DNA of 64,000 nucleotides from Tabrizicola sp. (GTDB taxonomy: Bacteria; Pseudomonadota; Alphaproteobacteria; Rhodobacterales; Rhodobacteraceae), in the NCBI GenBank assembly GCA_016792685.1, contig JAEULQ010000114.1:1-64000 (forward strand), read 5' to 3'. Below the pieces are notes generated by a model that was not told the origin of the DNA, made no database searches, and saw only the letters and a list, made by a program, of their open reading frames with translations. Below, piece by piece: positions 1-10,506 of the stretch; position 1 is the stretch's first letter, and each line of letters opens with the position of its first letter. A program made the translations under genes and the position numbers.

Positions 1-301
1 CGACGGGTGAAACCAGGACGGCGTGGTAGAATTCTCCGGAGTCGTTGGTGATCTTGAACGTGAACTCCCCGGCAGGCACCTCCTGCAGATCAAGCGTCAC
101 CCCCATTGTCGCCATCGTCGGATCTGCACCCTCCACGGCCATGCCGATCGGGGTATGCTTCCCGACATTGTCCATCGCAGTTTCGCCCTTGTCCCAGAGC
201 GAGACCTTGATGACCGTCTCGGCCAGTGCGGCCCCGGACGTCACCAACACGCCGGCTGACAGCAGACAGGCAATCAGAGCTGGTCCTGTTGTCCTATTCA
301 T
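1..301 (-). CDS. Secreted cupredoxin-like protein (N-terminal part, cut by window start)
   Basis: Reading the minus strand from the ATG at 301 gives about 100 residues that run off the window edge with no stop. The N-terminus is a signal peptide: a short basic MNRTT start, a hydrophobic stretch, and cleavage probably after GAALA. The mature part (TVIKVSLWDKG..., then GEFTFKITNDSGEFYHAVLV) looks like the beta-strands of a plastocyanin/cupredoxin-like fold. The predicted copper ligands would lie beyond the window, so copper binding is inferred from the strand pattern only. A GGAGGG ribosome binding site at 309-314 supports the start. Likely periplasmic. Confidence 0.6.
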   Translation of the reverse strand, partial: MNRTTGPALIACLLSAGVLVTSGAALAETVIKVSLWDKGETAMDNVGKHTPIGMAVEGADPTMATMGVTLDLQEVPAGEFTFKITNDSGEFYHAVLVSPV

Positions 302-532
302 GATGAAGCCCTCCGCATAACGAGCATACCACGATGCCGGCCGGCAGGTTGATACGCTTTACGTACTGCCAGCCCTAGACCTCCCAGGGGTGCGGGCGGC
401 GAAAGCCACGTTGTGTCTTCAATGCAGGGCACGTGGCCTTGGTTGGGTCCGCTTTTTCCCGTCAGACCTTACCGCCCCGTGGACAGCCGCAGGAAGCGGG
501 GCTAAACGGGTTCCGAATCTGTGGAATTCCCC

Positions 533-539
533 GGAAAGG
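533..539 (+). promoter_or_regulatory. Ribosome binding site fixing the alaS start
   Basis: GGAAAGG lies 8 nt before the ATG at 548. An in-frame ATG at 521 has no comparable site and would add a non-conserved leader, so 548 is preferred. Confidence 0.6.
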
Positions 540-547
540 CCCCGAAC

Positions 548-3202
548 ATGGCGTCGCTGAACGACATCCGCTCCACCTTCCTCGACTACTTCCGCCGGAA
601 CGATCACCGGGTAGTTGACAGCTCGCCCCTCGTACCTCGGAACGACCCGACGCTGATGTTCACCAACTCGGGGATGGTGCAGTTCAAGAACCTCTTCACC
701 GGGGTCGAAACCCGCGACTACAAGCGTGCCACGACCGCACAGAAATGCGTCCGCGCGGGCGGCAAGCACAATGACCTCGACAATGTGGGCTACACCGCCC
801 GGCATCATACCTTCTTCGAAATGCTGGGGAATTTCAGCTTCGGCGACTATTTCAAAGAGCAAGCCATCGCCTTCGCTTGGGAGCTACTGACCAAGGATTT
901 CGGCCTTGCCAAGGACAAGCTTCTGGTCACCGTCTACCACACCGATGACGAGGCGGCCGGGATCTGGAAGAAGGTCTCGGGTCTCTCGGACGACCGCATC
1001 ATCCGCATCGCGTCAGACGACAACTTCTGGCGCATGGGTCCCACCGGCCCCTGCGGCCCCTGCACCGAGATCTTCTATGACCACGGGCCGCATATCTGGG
1101 GCGGCCCCCCGGGCAGCGCCGAACAGGACGGCGACCGGTTCATCGAGATCTGGAACAACGTCTTCATGCAGAACGAACAATTCGCCGACGGGCGTCTGGT
1201 TCCGCTGGAGATGCAGTCGATCGACACCGGCATGGGACTGGAGCGGATCGGGGCGCTGCTGCAGGGCAAGCACGACAACTACGACACCGACCTGATGCGC
1301 AGCCTGATCGAGGCCAGCGCGAACGCCACCAGCCAAGACCCTGACGGGCCAGGGAAAATTCATCACCGGGTGATCGCAGACCACCTGCGTTCGACCTCGT
1401 TCCTCATCGCCGATGGCGTCATGCCCTCGAACGAAGGCCGTGGCTACGTCCTCCGCCGCATCATGCGCCGCGCCATGCGCCACGCCCATATGCTGGGCGC
1501 ACAGGACCCGGTGATGCACCGTTTGGTTCCCTCTCTGGTCCGGCAGATGGGCGGGGCTTACCCCGAGCTTGCCCGCGCCCAGTCTTTGATCGAGGAAACC
1601 CTGCGGCTCGAGGAAACCCGCTTCCGTCAGACCCTGGACCGCGGTCTGCGCCTGTTGGACGACGAGTTGTCGGGCCTCGCTGAAGGCGCAGCCCTGCCGG
1701 GTGCGGCCGCCTTCAAGCTTTACGACACCTACGGCTTCCCCCTTGACCTGACTCAGGACGCGCTCCGCGAGAAGGGTCGTGAGGTCGACGTGCAGGGCTT
1801 CGACGCCGCCATGGCCGAGCAGAAGGCCAAGGCCCGCGCCGCCTGGTCGGGCACCGGGGCGGCTGCGGATTCGAAGATCTGGTTCGAGATCGCCGAGGAA
1901 CACGGTGTCAGCGAATTCCTGGGCTATGACACCGAGACTGCCGAGGGCGTGGTGACAGCGCTCGTCCGTGACGGTTCCGCCATCGGCAAGGCTGCGGCGG
2001 GTGAGACTGTCCAGATCGTGGTCAACCAGACCCCATTCTACGCCGAAAGCGGCGGCCAGATTGGCGATGCGGGCTTCATCCGCACCGATACCGGCGTGGC
2101 AGAAGTCAGCGATGTAAAGAAGGCGGCGGGTGTCTTCATCCACATTGCGACCGTCACGGAAGGCACGGTTATCAAAGGGCAACCCGCGAAACTGGAGGTG
2201 GCGCACGGCCGCCGCAGCCAGATCCGCGCCAACCACTCCGCGACGCACCTTCTGCACGAGGCGCTCCGCCGCACTCTTGGCGATCATGTCGCGCAAAGGG
2301 GCAGCCTGAACGCTGCCGACCGGCTGCGATTTGACTTCAGCCATTCCGCCGCGATCTCTGCCCCGGACCTGACGACGATCGAGGCGGAAGTGAACGCCTT
2401 CATCCGGCAGAACTCCCCGGTCGAGACCCGGATCATGACCCCCGACGACGCCCGCACCATCGGCGCCCAGGCGCTTTTCGGCGAGAAGTACGGTGAAGAG
2501 GTCCGCGTCGTGTCCATGGGCACGCTGGAAGGCTCGGGCAAAGGCATGGACGGCAAGACCTATAGCCTGGAGCTTTGCGGCGGCACCCATGTCGCCCGCA
2601 CGGGCGATATCGGGGCGATGGTCCTGCTTTCGGAAAGCGCCTCTTCGGCAGGGGTCCGGCGGATTGAGGCCCTGACTGGCCAGGCCGCCCTGGACCATTT
2701 GCGCCAGCAGGACGCCCGGCTGAACGACATCGCGGCGATCATCAAGGCCCCGGCCAGTGAACTTGCCGACCGCATCCGTGCGCTTTTCGACGAACGCAAA
2801 GCGCTTGCAAACGAGGTCGCACAGCTTCGCCGCGAAGTCGCGATGGGTGGCAAGGCTTCAGGCCCGGAAGCCAAGGAAATCAACGGGGTGAAGTTCATTG
2901 CTCAAGTGCTTTCCGGCGTTTCGGGCAAGGACCTTCCGGCCCTTATCGATGAGATGAAGGCCCGGCTTGGCTCGGGTGCGGTGCTCCTCATCGCCGACAC
3001 TGGGGCCAAGCCCGCAGTCGCTGCGGGCGTGACCGCCGACCTGACTGCAAGGCTTTCAGCCGTGACCCTGGTCAAGGCCGCGGCCGAGGCGATGGGCGGC
3101 AAGGGTGGCGGTGGCCGTCCCGATATGGCGCAAGCCGGGGGCGCGGACATCGCCCAGGCCGAAGCGGCGATCAAGGCGGCTGAAGCCGCAATGGGGGCCT
3201 GA
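548..3202 (+). CDS. alaS: Alanyl-tRNA synthetase
   Basis: Charges tRNA-Ala with alanine in the cytoplasm. At 884 residues it is full length for the family. The order is a class II catalytic core with the typical start ([10 protein letters not shown], then the [15 protein letters not shown] and [14 protein letters not shown] blocks), a tRNA-recognition region, an editing domain and a C-terminal DHHA1-like region. The editing domain shows the zinc/editing residues H563 and H567 (NHSATHLLH) and C677 and H681 (CGGTH). The C-terminal region has a glycine-rich [16 protein letters not shown] stretch. The start at 548 matches family N-termini. The gene is followed 1 nt later by a DUF1330 gene, suggesting co-transcription. 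No recA lies immediately upstream. Confidence 0.98.
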   Translation: MASLNDIRSTFLDYFRRNDHRVVDSSPLVPRNDPTLMFTNSGMVQFKNLFTGVETRDYKRATTAQKCVRAGGKHNDLDNVGYTARHHTFFEMLGNFSFGDYFKEQAIAFAWELLTKDFGLAKDKLLVTVYHTDDEAAGIWKKVSGLSDDRIIRIASDDNFWRMGPTGPCGPCTEIFYDHGPHIWGGPPGSAEQDGDRFIEIWNNVFMQNEQFADGRLVPLEMQSIDTGMGLERIGALLQGKHDNYDTDLMRSLIEASANATSQDPDGPGKIHHRVIADHLRSTSFLIADGVMPSNEGRGYVLRRIMRRAMRHAHMLGAQDPVMHRLVPSLVRQMGGAYPELARAQSLIEETLRLEETRFRQTLDRGLRLLDDELSGLAEGAALPGAAAFKLYDTYGFPLDLTQDALREKGREVDVQGFDAAMAEQKAKARAAWSGTGAAADSKIWFEIAEEHGVSEFLGYDTETAEGVVTALVRDGSAIGKAAAGETVQIVVNQTPFYAESGGQIGDAGFIRTDTGVAEVSDVKKAAGVFIHIATVTEGTVIKGQPAKLEVAHGRRSQIRANHSATHLLHEALRRTLGDHVAQRGSLNAADRLRFDFSHSAAISAPDLTTIEAEVNAFIRQNSPVETRIMTPDDARTIGAQALFGEKYGEEVRVVSMGTLEGSGKGMDGKTYSLELCGGTHVARTGDIGAMVLLSESASSAGVRRIEALTGQAALDHLRQQDARLNDIAAIIKAPASELADRIRALFDERKALANEVAQLRREVAMGGKASGPEAKEINGVKFIAQVLSGVSGKDLPALIDEMKARLGSGAVLLIADTGAKPAVAAGVTADLTARLSAVTLVKAAAEAMGGKGGGGRPDMAQAGGADIAQAEAAIKAAEAAMGA

Positions 3203-3203
3203 G

Positions 3204-3494
3204 ATGCCAAGCGCGCTCTGGATTGCCCATGTCGAAGTGACCGACGCCGAGGCCTACGGCCGTTATGCCAAGGGCGCGACCGAAGCCATCCAGGCCCATG
3301 GCGGTGTCTTCCTCGCCCGTGGCGGCCGCTACGTGCAGCTGGAGGGCCGGGACCGTGCGCGAAATGTCGTGGCGCGGTTTCCAAGTCTTGAGAAGGCGGT
3401 GGAATGCTACAACTCCCCCGCCTATCAGGCTGCGCTCGCCCATGCCAAAGGCGCGGCAGTCCGCGACCTGATGGTCGTCGAGGAGATCGAGTAA
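3204..3494 (+). CDS. DUF1330 family protein
   Basis: A 96-residue protein starting 1 nt after the alaS stop. It has the DUF1330 pattern: an opening strand with IAHVEVTD, a tyrosine-containing segment (AYGRYAKGATEAIQAHGG), FLARGG, then FPSLEKAVECYNSPAYQAA. The family adopts a dimeric alpha/beta barrel (ferredoxin-like) fold. Its biochemical role is not established. No signal peptide, so cytosolic. Probably carried on the alaS transcript. Confidence 0.85.
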   Translation: MPSALWIAHVEVTDAEAYGRYAKGATEAIQAHGGVFLARGGRYVQLEGRDRARNVVARFPSLEKAVECYNSPAYQAALAHAKGAAVRDLMVVEEIE

Positions 3495-3605
3495 GGTTTT
3501 CCTTGAATTGATTGGACTATCTTTCCCGGCACCGGCGTTTTCTGCTAGACTCGACGAAAAAAGAAGGGTCGAGCAGATGGGTCTTTCCTCCGTGGCGGTG
3601 CACTG

Positions 3606-4400
3606 ATGTGCCGGTGGGCCGCCTATACCGGCGCTCCGATCTTCCTTGAGGAGATCATCAGTCGACCGGGTCACAGCCTCATTCATCAAAGCCACTGCGC
3701 CACGCAGTGCCATACGGCGATCAACGCCGATGGTTTCGGCATTGCCTGGTACGGCGCCCGGCCTGAGCCTGGCCTGTTCCGCGATGTCCTGCCCGCCTGG
3801 TCAGACCCGAACCTCAAAAGTCTGACCGCCCAGGTCCAGTCGCATCTCTTTCTTGCGCATGTCCGTGCCTCGACCGGCACCGCGACGAGCCGCAACAACT
3901 GCCATCCCTTCGTGCATGGCCGCTGGAGCTTCATGCACAACGGCCAGGTCGGCGGCTATGACGCCTTCCGCCGGGATGCCGACATGATGATCCCCGAGGG
4001 CCTTTATCCTCACCGCAAGGGCGCGACCGACAGCGAGGCGCTGTTCCTGGTCGCCCTGGCCGAGGGTCTGGACGACGACCCGCGCGGCGCGCTGGAGCGG
4101 GCTGCGGCCCGGTTCATCCGGCTCGCCCGAGAAAAGGGGCAGGGGCCGCATCTGCGCATGACGGCGGCCTTGTCGGACGGCGTGCGCCTCTATGCCGTTC
4201 GGTACTCGACCGACGCTGCCGCCCCTTCGCTTTGGCATCGTTGGTCGGATACCCGAAAGGGCCGCGCCGTGGTTTCTGAACCGTTAGAGGCAGAGGAAGG
4301 CGGATGGGAGGAAGTCCCACCCTACAGCTTCTGCACGTTCGACGGGCCGGATGTCCGGGTGGAAGAGTTCCTGCCTTGCCGCCTTGCAGCGGCAGCGTGA
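3606..4400 (+). CDS. Class II glutamine amidotransferase (YafJ/GATase_4-like)
   Basis: 264 residues. After removal of Met1 the chain begins with Cys2 (MCRWAAY), the N-terminal nucleophile of class II (Ntn) amidotransferases. Other family motifs are NADGFGIAWYG, LAHVRAST, NNCHPFVHGRWSFMHNGQVGG and TDSEALF. There is no attached synthase domain, so this is a stand-alone glutaminase/amidohydrolase-like enzyme whose acceptor is unknown. It resembles the YafJ and EgtC-like groups, and no ergothioneine genes are nearby. It ends just before two A/T-rich palindromes and faces typA. Confidence 0.88.
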   Translation: MCRWAAYTGAPIFLEEIISRPGHSLIHQSHCATQCHTAINADGFGIAWYGARPEPGLFRDVLPAWSDPNLKSLTAQVQSHLFLAHVRASTGTATSRNNCHPFVHGRWSFMHNGQVGGYDAFRRDADMMIPEGLYPHRKGATDSEALFLVALAEGLDDDPRGALERAAARFIRLAREKGQGPHLRMTAALSDGVRLYAVRYSTDAAAPSLWHRWSDTRKGRAVVSEPLEAEEGGWEEVPPYSFCTFDGPDVRVEEFLPCRLAAAA

Positions 4401-4407
4401 GTGGGGC

Positions 4408-4458
4408 CAAATTCCTTAAGTAAGGAATTTGCCAAGAATTTTGTTTAAAATTCTTGGC
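4408..4458. terminator. Tandem A/T-rich perfect inverted repeats between converging genes
   Basis: Two adjacent hairpins fill the gap between the convergent amidotransferase and typA genes. The first is an 11-bp stem with a 2-nt centre (arms 4408-4418 and 4421-4431). The second is a 12-bp stem with loop GTTT (arms 4431-4442 and 4447-4458), starting GCCAAGAATTTT. Both stems end in A/T-rich inner parts and share base 4431. They are symmetric, so they could act as a bidirectional terminator. Their low GC contrasts sharply with the surroundings. Confidence 0.7.
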
Positions 4459-4471
4459 GCTGACCCAACCG

Positions 4472-6289
<1,818 letters not shown>

Positions 6290-6359
6290 GGGGTCCGGGT
6301 CCTGAGAAGGTTGGCGGGGCCTTACAGGGTTTTCTTGCACGCCGCCAGAGGGGGTGCGG

Positions 6360-6374
6360 TGTCCACAGTGGACA
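6360..6374. promoter_or_regulatory. 15-bp odd palindrome upstream of typA
   Basis: TGTCCAC-A-GTGGACA is a perfect 7-1-7 inverted repeat lying 71-85 bp upstream of the typA start, in the 157-bp gap before the YitT-like gene stop. The form is operator-like. I do not recognise the regulator. Confidence 0.45.
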
Positions 6375-6446
6375 AACCCGCAGATGGAATTAGAATCAAT
6401 GGCTTGGCATTTTCCGTTCAGGAAATCTTAACCTCTGGCCCCGTGG

Positions 6447-7070
6447 TCAGGCCGCGATGTAGCGGTCACGGCGGTGGTTCACGGCCAGGAACAGCGAAAA
6501 GACCGCGGCACCCAGGAAGCTGTAGGCCAGCATGTCGACTGGCATCACCAGCGCCGCCAGGCCGAAGATGACCACATCCGACAGAAGCTGCGCATGGCCC
6601 GCGGGAAAGCCGGTGCGGTCCTGAAGTTCGATCCAGAGGACGGAAAGCCCTCCGAAGCTACCGCCGTGGCGGATGGCGGCGAGGGCGGCGATCCCGAACA
6701 TGAGGCCGAAAAGAACGGCAGCCACCACTGGCTCGATTCTGCCGAGCTCAACCCAGTTCGGAAGCACAGCGACCAGACCAGACAGCGCCGCTGTGGTGAT
6801 CAGGGTCTTGACGGCAAAGCGCGCGCCCATGCGGCGCCAGGCCAACCCAAGGAATGGAAGCGTCACAGCAAAATAGACCGCGGCAAAGGGCAGGCCGGTG
6901 GCGGCTGAGATCAACACCGCGAGTCCCGTGGTCTGCCCGGTGACGAATCCCATATGCGTGAGAATATGCATGCCCATCGCCGCCATTGTCACGCCAAAGG
7001 CGATCCCTTGCGCGTCGTCAACGGCGCTGTGGCGCGGGAGGTCGGTCACCTGGTCGTGGCGGTCTGGCAT
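6447..7070 (-). CDS. YitT-like integral membrane protein
   Basis: 207 residues, dominated by five or so hydrophobic segments separated by short polar loops. The pattern (FGVTMAAMGMHILTHMGFVTGQTTGLAVLIS, then a GGSFGGLSVLWI segment) resembles the DUF161/YitT membrane family. The C-terminus is basic (NHRRDRYIAA). Only the membrane half is present and there is no DUF2179 tail. An AGGAG site sits 6 nt before the start at 7070. Its promoter (7094-7122) lies under an AGGTCA-type operator and it is divergent from the NYN-domain gene. Transport function unknown. Confidence 0.75.
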   Translation of the reverse strand: MPDRHDQVTDLPRHSAVDDAQGIAFGVTMAAMGMHILTHMGFVTGQTTGLAVLISAATGLPFAAVYFAVTLPFLGLAWRRMGARFAVKTLITTAALSGLVAVLPNWVELGRIEPVVAAVLFGLMFGIAALAAIRHGGSFGGLSVLWIELQDRTGFPAGHAQLLSDVVIFGLAALVMPVDMLAYSFLGAAVFSLFLAVNHRRDRYIAA

Positions 7071-7091
7071 GGCGGTCTCCTACGGGCAGAA

Positions 7092-7134
7092 AGGTCATAC
7101 TGCTTGCCGTTTAAAAGGTCAATATAGATGACCT
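7092..7134 (-). promoter_or_regulatory. Promoter and AGGTCA/TGACCT operator of the YitT-like gene
   Basis: On the minus strand a -35 TTGACC (7117-7122), a 17-bp spacer and a -10 TATGAC (7094-7099) precede the YitT-like gene. An inverted repeat AGGTCA-N7-TGACCT (7116-7134) covers the -35. A third AGGTCA half-site (7092-7097) covers the -10. The layout suggests a repressor, and the divergent NYN gene may be controlled as well. Confidence 0.55.
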
Positions 7135-7201
7135 AATCCATGACTTCTCTTCGCCCTTTGGTTGTGGCACCGTCTTGGGAGATCGCATATTTGAGGATAT
7201 T

Positions 7202-7858
7202 ATGGACGAACGCCGTATTGCGCTTTTGGTAGATGGCGAAAACCTCTCGGTCGAACATGCCGGGTTTCTGATCACGACGACGGCCAAGAACGGTGCTTTG
7301 ACAATCAAGCGCGTATTTGGTGCCGTGTCTCGTCTCGATGGATGGACTGCCGCCCCCGGCTTCCGGGTCGTTCATGTCCCGGCAAAGAAGGATTCTGCCG
7401 ACATCGCCTTGTCACTGGATGCACTGGAATTGGCGCTTACCCGTCAGGTTGACGAGATCGTCATTGCAACCTCTGACAGGGACATGGCCATGGTCGCGCT
7501 TCGGATTGCCGAATTGGGCGTTCCGATCACCGGGATTGGCGAAGAGAAAGCGCCGGCGGATTTCCGAAAGGCCTGCCGAAAGTTTGTAGCAATTCCCACA
7601 AAGGCCGGTGCGCCGGAAGACCAACCATTTGATCTGCGGCTGCAGGCCTTCCTTCGGGACGAGGGCAAAGCGACGGAAGGCTGGGTCGCGTTCTCGGCCC
7701 TCGGGCAGCAACGCGCCAAAGCCATGCAGATTTCGAAAGCTGCGGCCGGTATCGGCAAGTCCGCCTCGTGGATCGACTGGTTCAAGAAGCAGCCAAAGAT
7801 CTATGAAATAGAAGAGCGCGGAACCCAGTCCCGCGCCCGTCTTAAGCCTGCGAAGTAG
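7202..7858 (+). CDS. NYN-domain (PIN-like) protein with a LOTUS/OST-HTH-like C-terminal domain
   Basis: 218 residues. The N-terminal half has the NYN nuclease-fold pattern: D11 in LLVDGENLS, KKDSADIALSLDAL with D67, and IATSDRDM with D92. These acidic residues could bind metal. Residues ~145-210 (FLRDEGKATEGWVAFSALGQQ, then a KSASWIDWFKKQPKIYEI segment) resemble an OST-HTH/LOTUS RNA-binding domain. NYN-LOTUS proteins are thought to act on RNA, but the target here is unknown. The ATG at 7202, preceded by GAGGAT, is better than a TTG at 7175. It is transcribed away from the YitT-like gene. Confidence 0.82.
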   Translation: MDERRIALLVDGENLSVEHAGFLITTTAKNGALTIKRVFGAVSRLDGWTAAPGFRVVHVPAKKDSADIALSLDALELALTRQVDEIVIATSDRDMAMVALRIAELGVPITGIGEEKAPADFRKACRKFVAIPTKAGAPEDQPFDLRLQAFLRDEGKATEGWVAFSALGQQRAKAMQISKAAAGIGKSASWIDWFKKQPKIYEIEERGTQSRARLKPAK

Positions 7859-7879
7859 AGGTTCGGTTCAGCGCACCAA

Positions 7880-9094
7880 CTACCCGTTCAGCGCCTTGTT
7901 CAGGTATTCGTCGACCTTTTCCAGATAGCCCATGGTGGTTAGCCATTTCTGGTCTGGCCCGACGAGAAGGGCGAGGTCCTTGGTCATGAAGCCGTCTTCC
8001 ACGGTGTCGACCGTGACCTTTTCCAGCGTGGTCGCAAAGCGCATCAGCTGTTCGTTGTTGTCCAGTTTCGCGCGGTGCTTCAGGCCCCCGGTCCAGGCGT
8101 AGATCGAGGCGATGGAGTTGGTCGAGGTCGCCTTGCCCTTCTGATGCTCGCGATAGTGGCGGGTGACCGTGCCATGCGCCGCTTCGGCCTCGACGATCTT
8201 GCCATCGGGCGTCATCAGCACGCTCGTCATCAGGCCCAGCGAGCCGAAGCCCTGCGCCACGATGTCGGACTGCACGTCGCCATCGTAGTTCTTGCAGGCC
8301 CAGACATAGCCGCCCGACCATTTCAGCGCCGAGGCGACCATGTCGTCGATCAGCCGGTGTTCATAGGTCAGGCCGCGCTTCTTGAACTCGTCGGCGAATT
8401 CCTCGTCGAAGACCTTCTGGAAGATGTCCTTGAAGCGGCCGTCATAGGCCTTGAGGATGGTGTTCTTCGTGGAAAGATAGACCGGCACGCCTCGCACCAG
8501 GCCATAGTTCAGCGAGGCGCGGGCGAAGTCGAAGATGCTGTCGTCGAGGTTGTACATCCCCATGTAGACCCCGGCGGAGGGGGCCGAGTAGACGTCCTTC
8601 TCGATCACCGTGCCGTCGTCACCGACGAACTTCATCGTCAGCTTGCCCGCACCGGGGAACTTGAAGTCGGTCGCGCGGTACTGGTCGCCAAAGGCGTGGC
8701 GGCCGACGACGATGGGCTGCGTCCAGTGCGGCACGAGGCGGGGCACGTTCTTGCAGATGATCGGCTCGCGGAAGATCACGCCGCCGAGGATGTTGCGGAT
8801 CGTGCCGTTCGGCGACTTCCACATCTGCTTCAGGCCGAACTCTTCCACCCGGGCTTCGTCCGGAGTAATCGTCGCGCATTTGACGCCTACGCCGTATTTC
8901 TTGATCGCCTCGGCCGCATCCACGGTGATCTTGTCATCGGTACGGTCGCGCTCTTCGATCCCGAGGTCGTAGTAGTGCAGATCGATGTCGAGATAGGGCA
9001 GGATCAGCTTCTTCTTGATGAAGTCCCAGATGATCCGGGTCATCTCGTCGCCGTCGAGCTCGACGACGGGGTTGGCTACCTTGATCTTCGACAT
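7880..9094 (-). CDS. icd: NADP-dependent isocitrate dehydrogenase
   Basis: 404 residues. Converts isocitrate to 2-oxoglutarate with NADP in the TCA cycle. The N-terminus ([20 protein letters not shown]) and the blocks [29 protein letters not shown] and [12 protein letters not shown] are typical of the homodimeric, eukaryote-like type of NADP-ICDH rather than the E. coli type. Complete and apparently single-gene. About 100 bp without a gene separates it from the next minus-strand gene. Confidence 0.97.
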   Translation of the reverse strand: MSKIKVANPVVELDGDEMTRIIWDFIKKKLILPYLDIDLHYYDLGIEERDRTDDKITVDAAEAIKKYGVGVKCATITPDEARVEEFGLKQMWKSPNGTIRNILGGVIFREPIICKNVPRLVPHWTQPIVVGRHAFGDQYRATDFKFPGAGKLTMKFVGDDGTVIEKDVYSAPSAGVYMGMYNLDDSIFDFARASLNYGLVRGVPVYLSTKNTILKAYDGRFKDIFQKVFDEEFADEFKKRGLTYEHRLIDDMVASALKWSGGYVWACKNYDGDVQSDIVAQGFGSLGLMTSVLMTPDGKIVEAEAAHGTVTRHYREHQKGKATSTNSIASIYAWTGGLKHRAKLDNNEQLMRFATTLEKVTVDTVEDGFMTKDLALLVGPDQKWLTTMGYLEKVDEYLNKALNG

Positions 9095-9193
9095 GCGGGC
9101 CTCCTGAGGGATTCGGTTGGCTGGGGTCTTAGCGGAAAAGCGGCGGCTTGGGAAGGGCGGTATGCGATTGTATACCGAATTTCGGCGAATGGT

Positions 9194-9667
9194 TCAGACA
9201 CGCCGGAATGGCCAGAGGTAGGCGGAAGCGGCAACGGTCCAGCCGAACAGGCAGCCAATAAGCGGCAAGGAATTTCCAACTGCCAAAGTCAGCGGGATGT
9301 TGGCGCAGTAGGCGTCCATTGCAAACAGAACGGCGGGAAGTGTAAGCGCCACGAAAGCCGCCGCTTCAGTCAGGCTTGGAGGGGTACGAACGTTCCAGAG
9401 ACGCCAGGCGAGTAGCGGGAACAAGAGCCAGAGCGCGGCCACTGCGAAATCATCGTCAGAGCCAAGGCCATTCAGATGGCTGCAAGGGTAGACGTCGTCG
9501 GACAGAGGTCCGGTGGCAGGTCGAGCCAATGCTTCACCCACCGTCTGGAATGTCGTGCCGTAGAAGCCCTCGGTCCCACCCAGAAATCCGGCGCTGGAAC
9601 TCAACAGGATCGACAGTCCGATCACAATGAACAGTGACCTTTGGCTTTTCGTTATGCCTTGAACCAT
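9194..9667 (-). CDS. Hypothetical membrane protein
   Basis: 157 residues from the ATG at 9667, which overlaps the end of the HD-domain gene by 16 nt, so the two are translationally linked. About four hydrophobic helices are visible (LFIVIGLSILLSSSAGFLGG, AVAALWLLFPLLAWRLW, FVALTLPAVLFAMDA, LIGCLFGWTVAASAYLW). The loop between the first two has Cys and several Asp residues. I do not recognise a family. The ribosome binding site is weak, so an internal start is possible. Confidence 0.55.
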   Translation of the reverse strand: MVQGITKSQRSLFIVIGLSILLSSSAGFLGGTEGFYGTTFQTVGEALARPATGPLSDDVYPCSHLNGLGSDDDFAVAALWLLFPLLAWRLWNVRTPPSLTEAAAFVALTLPAVLFAMDAYCANIPLTLAVGNSLPLIGCLFGWTVAASAYLWPFRRV

Positions 9668-10239
9668 GGCAAAGCCATTTCCTTGACCCAATGCCAGATC
9701 CCCGGCGCGCCCCTGGCGATCTTGACGCCGACGCGCGACTCCAACTGTTCGAAGGTCACGTTGTAGGTCGCCCAAGTGCCGCCGCCTGACTTCAGGTTCG
9801 CCATCACTGGCTGAACCCGATCGAGGCTCTTGGCAAAGACGGCGTCAGGCGTCTGCGCCGCTTCGAACTCTTCCCAAAGCGCGCGGAGGTCGTCGCGGAG
9901 GTCGGCAGGCAGAAGGCCGAAGATGCGGTCGGCGGCCTTGGCTTCGGCCGCCTGGGTCTCGACGCTCGCATGGGCATGGCCGTTCTGCGAATGGATCGGC
10001 ACGTCGCCAACGTCGATTTCCACGAGGTCGTGGATCAGAAGCATCCGGATCACCCGGTTGATGTCCACCCCCGGCCCGGCCTGATCGGCCAGGACCAGCG
10101 CATAAAGTGCGAGGTGCCAGGAATGCTCGCCCGAATTCTCCGGCCGCGAGCCATCGACGAGCGTCGTGGCACGCAGGACGGATTTCAGGCGGTCCGCCTC
10201 GTTCAGGAAGGCGAATTGCTGTTCCAGCCGGTCCGTCAA
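9652..10239 (-). CDS. HD-domain metal-dependent hydrolase (YfbR/COG1896-like)
   Basis: 195 residues. HD-superfamily metal ligands are visible as the His in SGEHSWHLALYAL and the His-Asp pair in MLLIHDLVEIDVGDVP. Relatives include 5-prime-deoxynucleotidases of the YfbR type and uncharacterised HD hydrolases, so a nucleotide-phosphatase role is plausible but not shown. The start appears to be a TTG that overlaps the TGA of the upstream small gene (TTGA, 10236-10239). Part of a minus-strand run from the hydrolase at 11166 to the membrane protein ending at 9194. Confidence 0.82.
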   Translation of the reverse strand: MTDRLEQQFAFLNEADRLKSVLRATTLVDGSRPENSGEHSWHLALYALVLADQAGPGVDINRVIRMLLIHDLVEIDVGDVPIHSQNGHAHASVETQAAEAKAADRIFGLLPADLRDDLRALWEEFEAAQTPDAVFAKSLDRVQPVMANLKSGGGTWATYNVTFEQLESRVGVKIARGAPGIWHWVKEMALPWFKA

Positions 10240-10505
10240 TGGCCCATGCCGCCGAAATCGACGGGGGCCTCGGGGGCTTCGTCGATGTCACCGCGTTTGG
10301 CGGCCAGGGCCTTTTCCAGGAACTCGCGGCCGCGGCGTTCGGCCAGGCGCACGCGCACGGCCGTCATGTAGGCTTCCTGAAAGGTGGGCGAAGCGGCCAT
10401 CAGGACCTTGGCCACCTTTTCGTAGAACCGGTCATCGTCCAGCTCGGATTCGGCCGCAAGCACGTCTTCGGCCAGCTGGTCAGCCATTTCCTGCAGCGAC
10501 GGCAT
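10236..10505 (-). CDS. Small conserved hypothetical protein
   Basis: 89 residues, acidic and mostly helical (LQEMADQLAEDVLAAESELDDD, then FQEAYMTAVRVRLAERRGREFL). The tail is disordered (EAPEAPVDFGGMGH). I recognise no named domain. It sits 1 nt after the alpha/beta hydrolase stop and overlaps the HD gene by 4 nt, so it is almost certainly co-translated. The coding call rests on this tight packing and on sensible amphipathic helices. Confidence 0.7.
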   Translation of the reverse strand: MPSLQEMADQLAEDVLAAESELDDDRFYEKVAKVLMAASPTFQEAYMTAVRVRLAERRGREFLEKALAAKRGDIDEAPEAPVDFGGMGH

Positions 10506-10506
10506 C

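Noticed and set aside
335..346. TGCCGGCCGGCA palindrome upstream of the cupredoxin-like gene
   Set aside because: A pure G/C 12-bp palindrome is expected often in this base composition and it has no clear promoter context.
1013..2698. 561-residue open frame on the minus strand opposite alaS
   Set aside because: It overlaps the core of a clear alaS with no recognisable domain or ribosome binding site.
7175..7201. TTG start of the NYN gene at 7175
   Set aside because: The ATG at 7202 has a better ribosome binding site and gives the family N-terminus.
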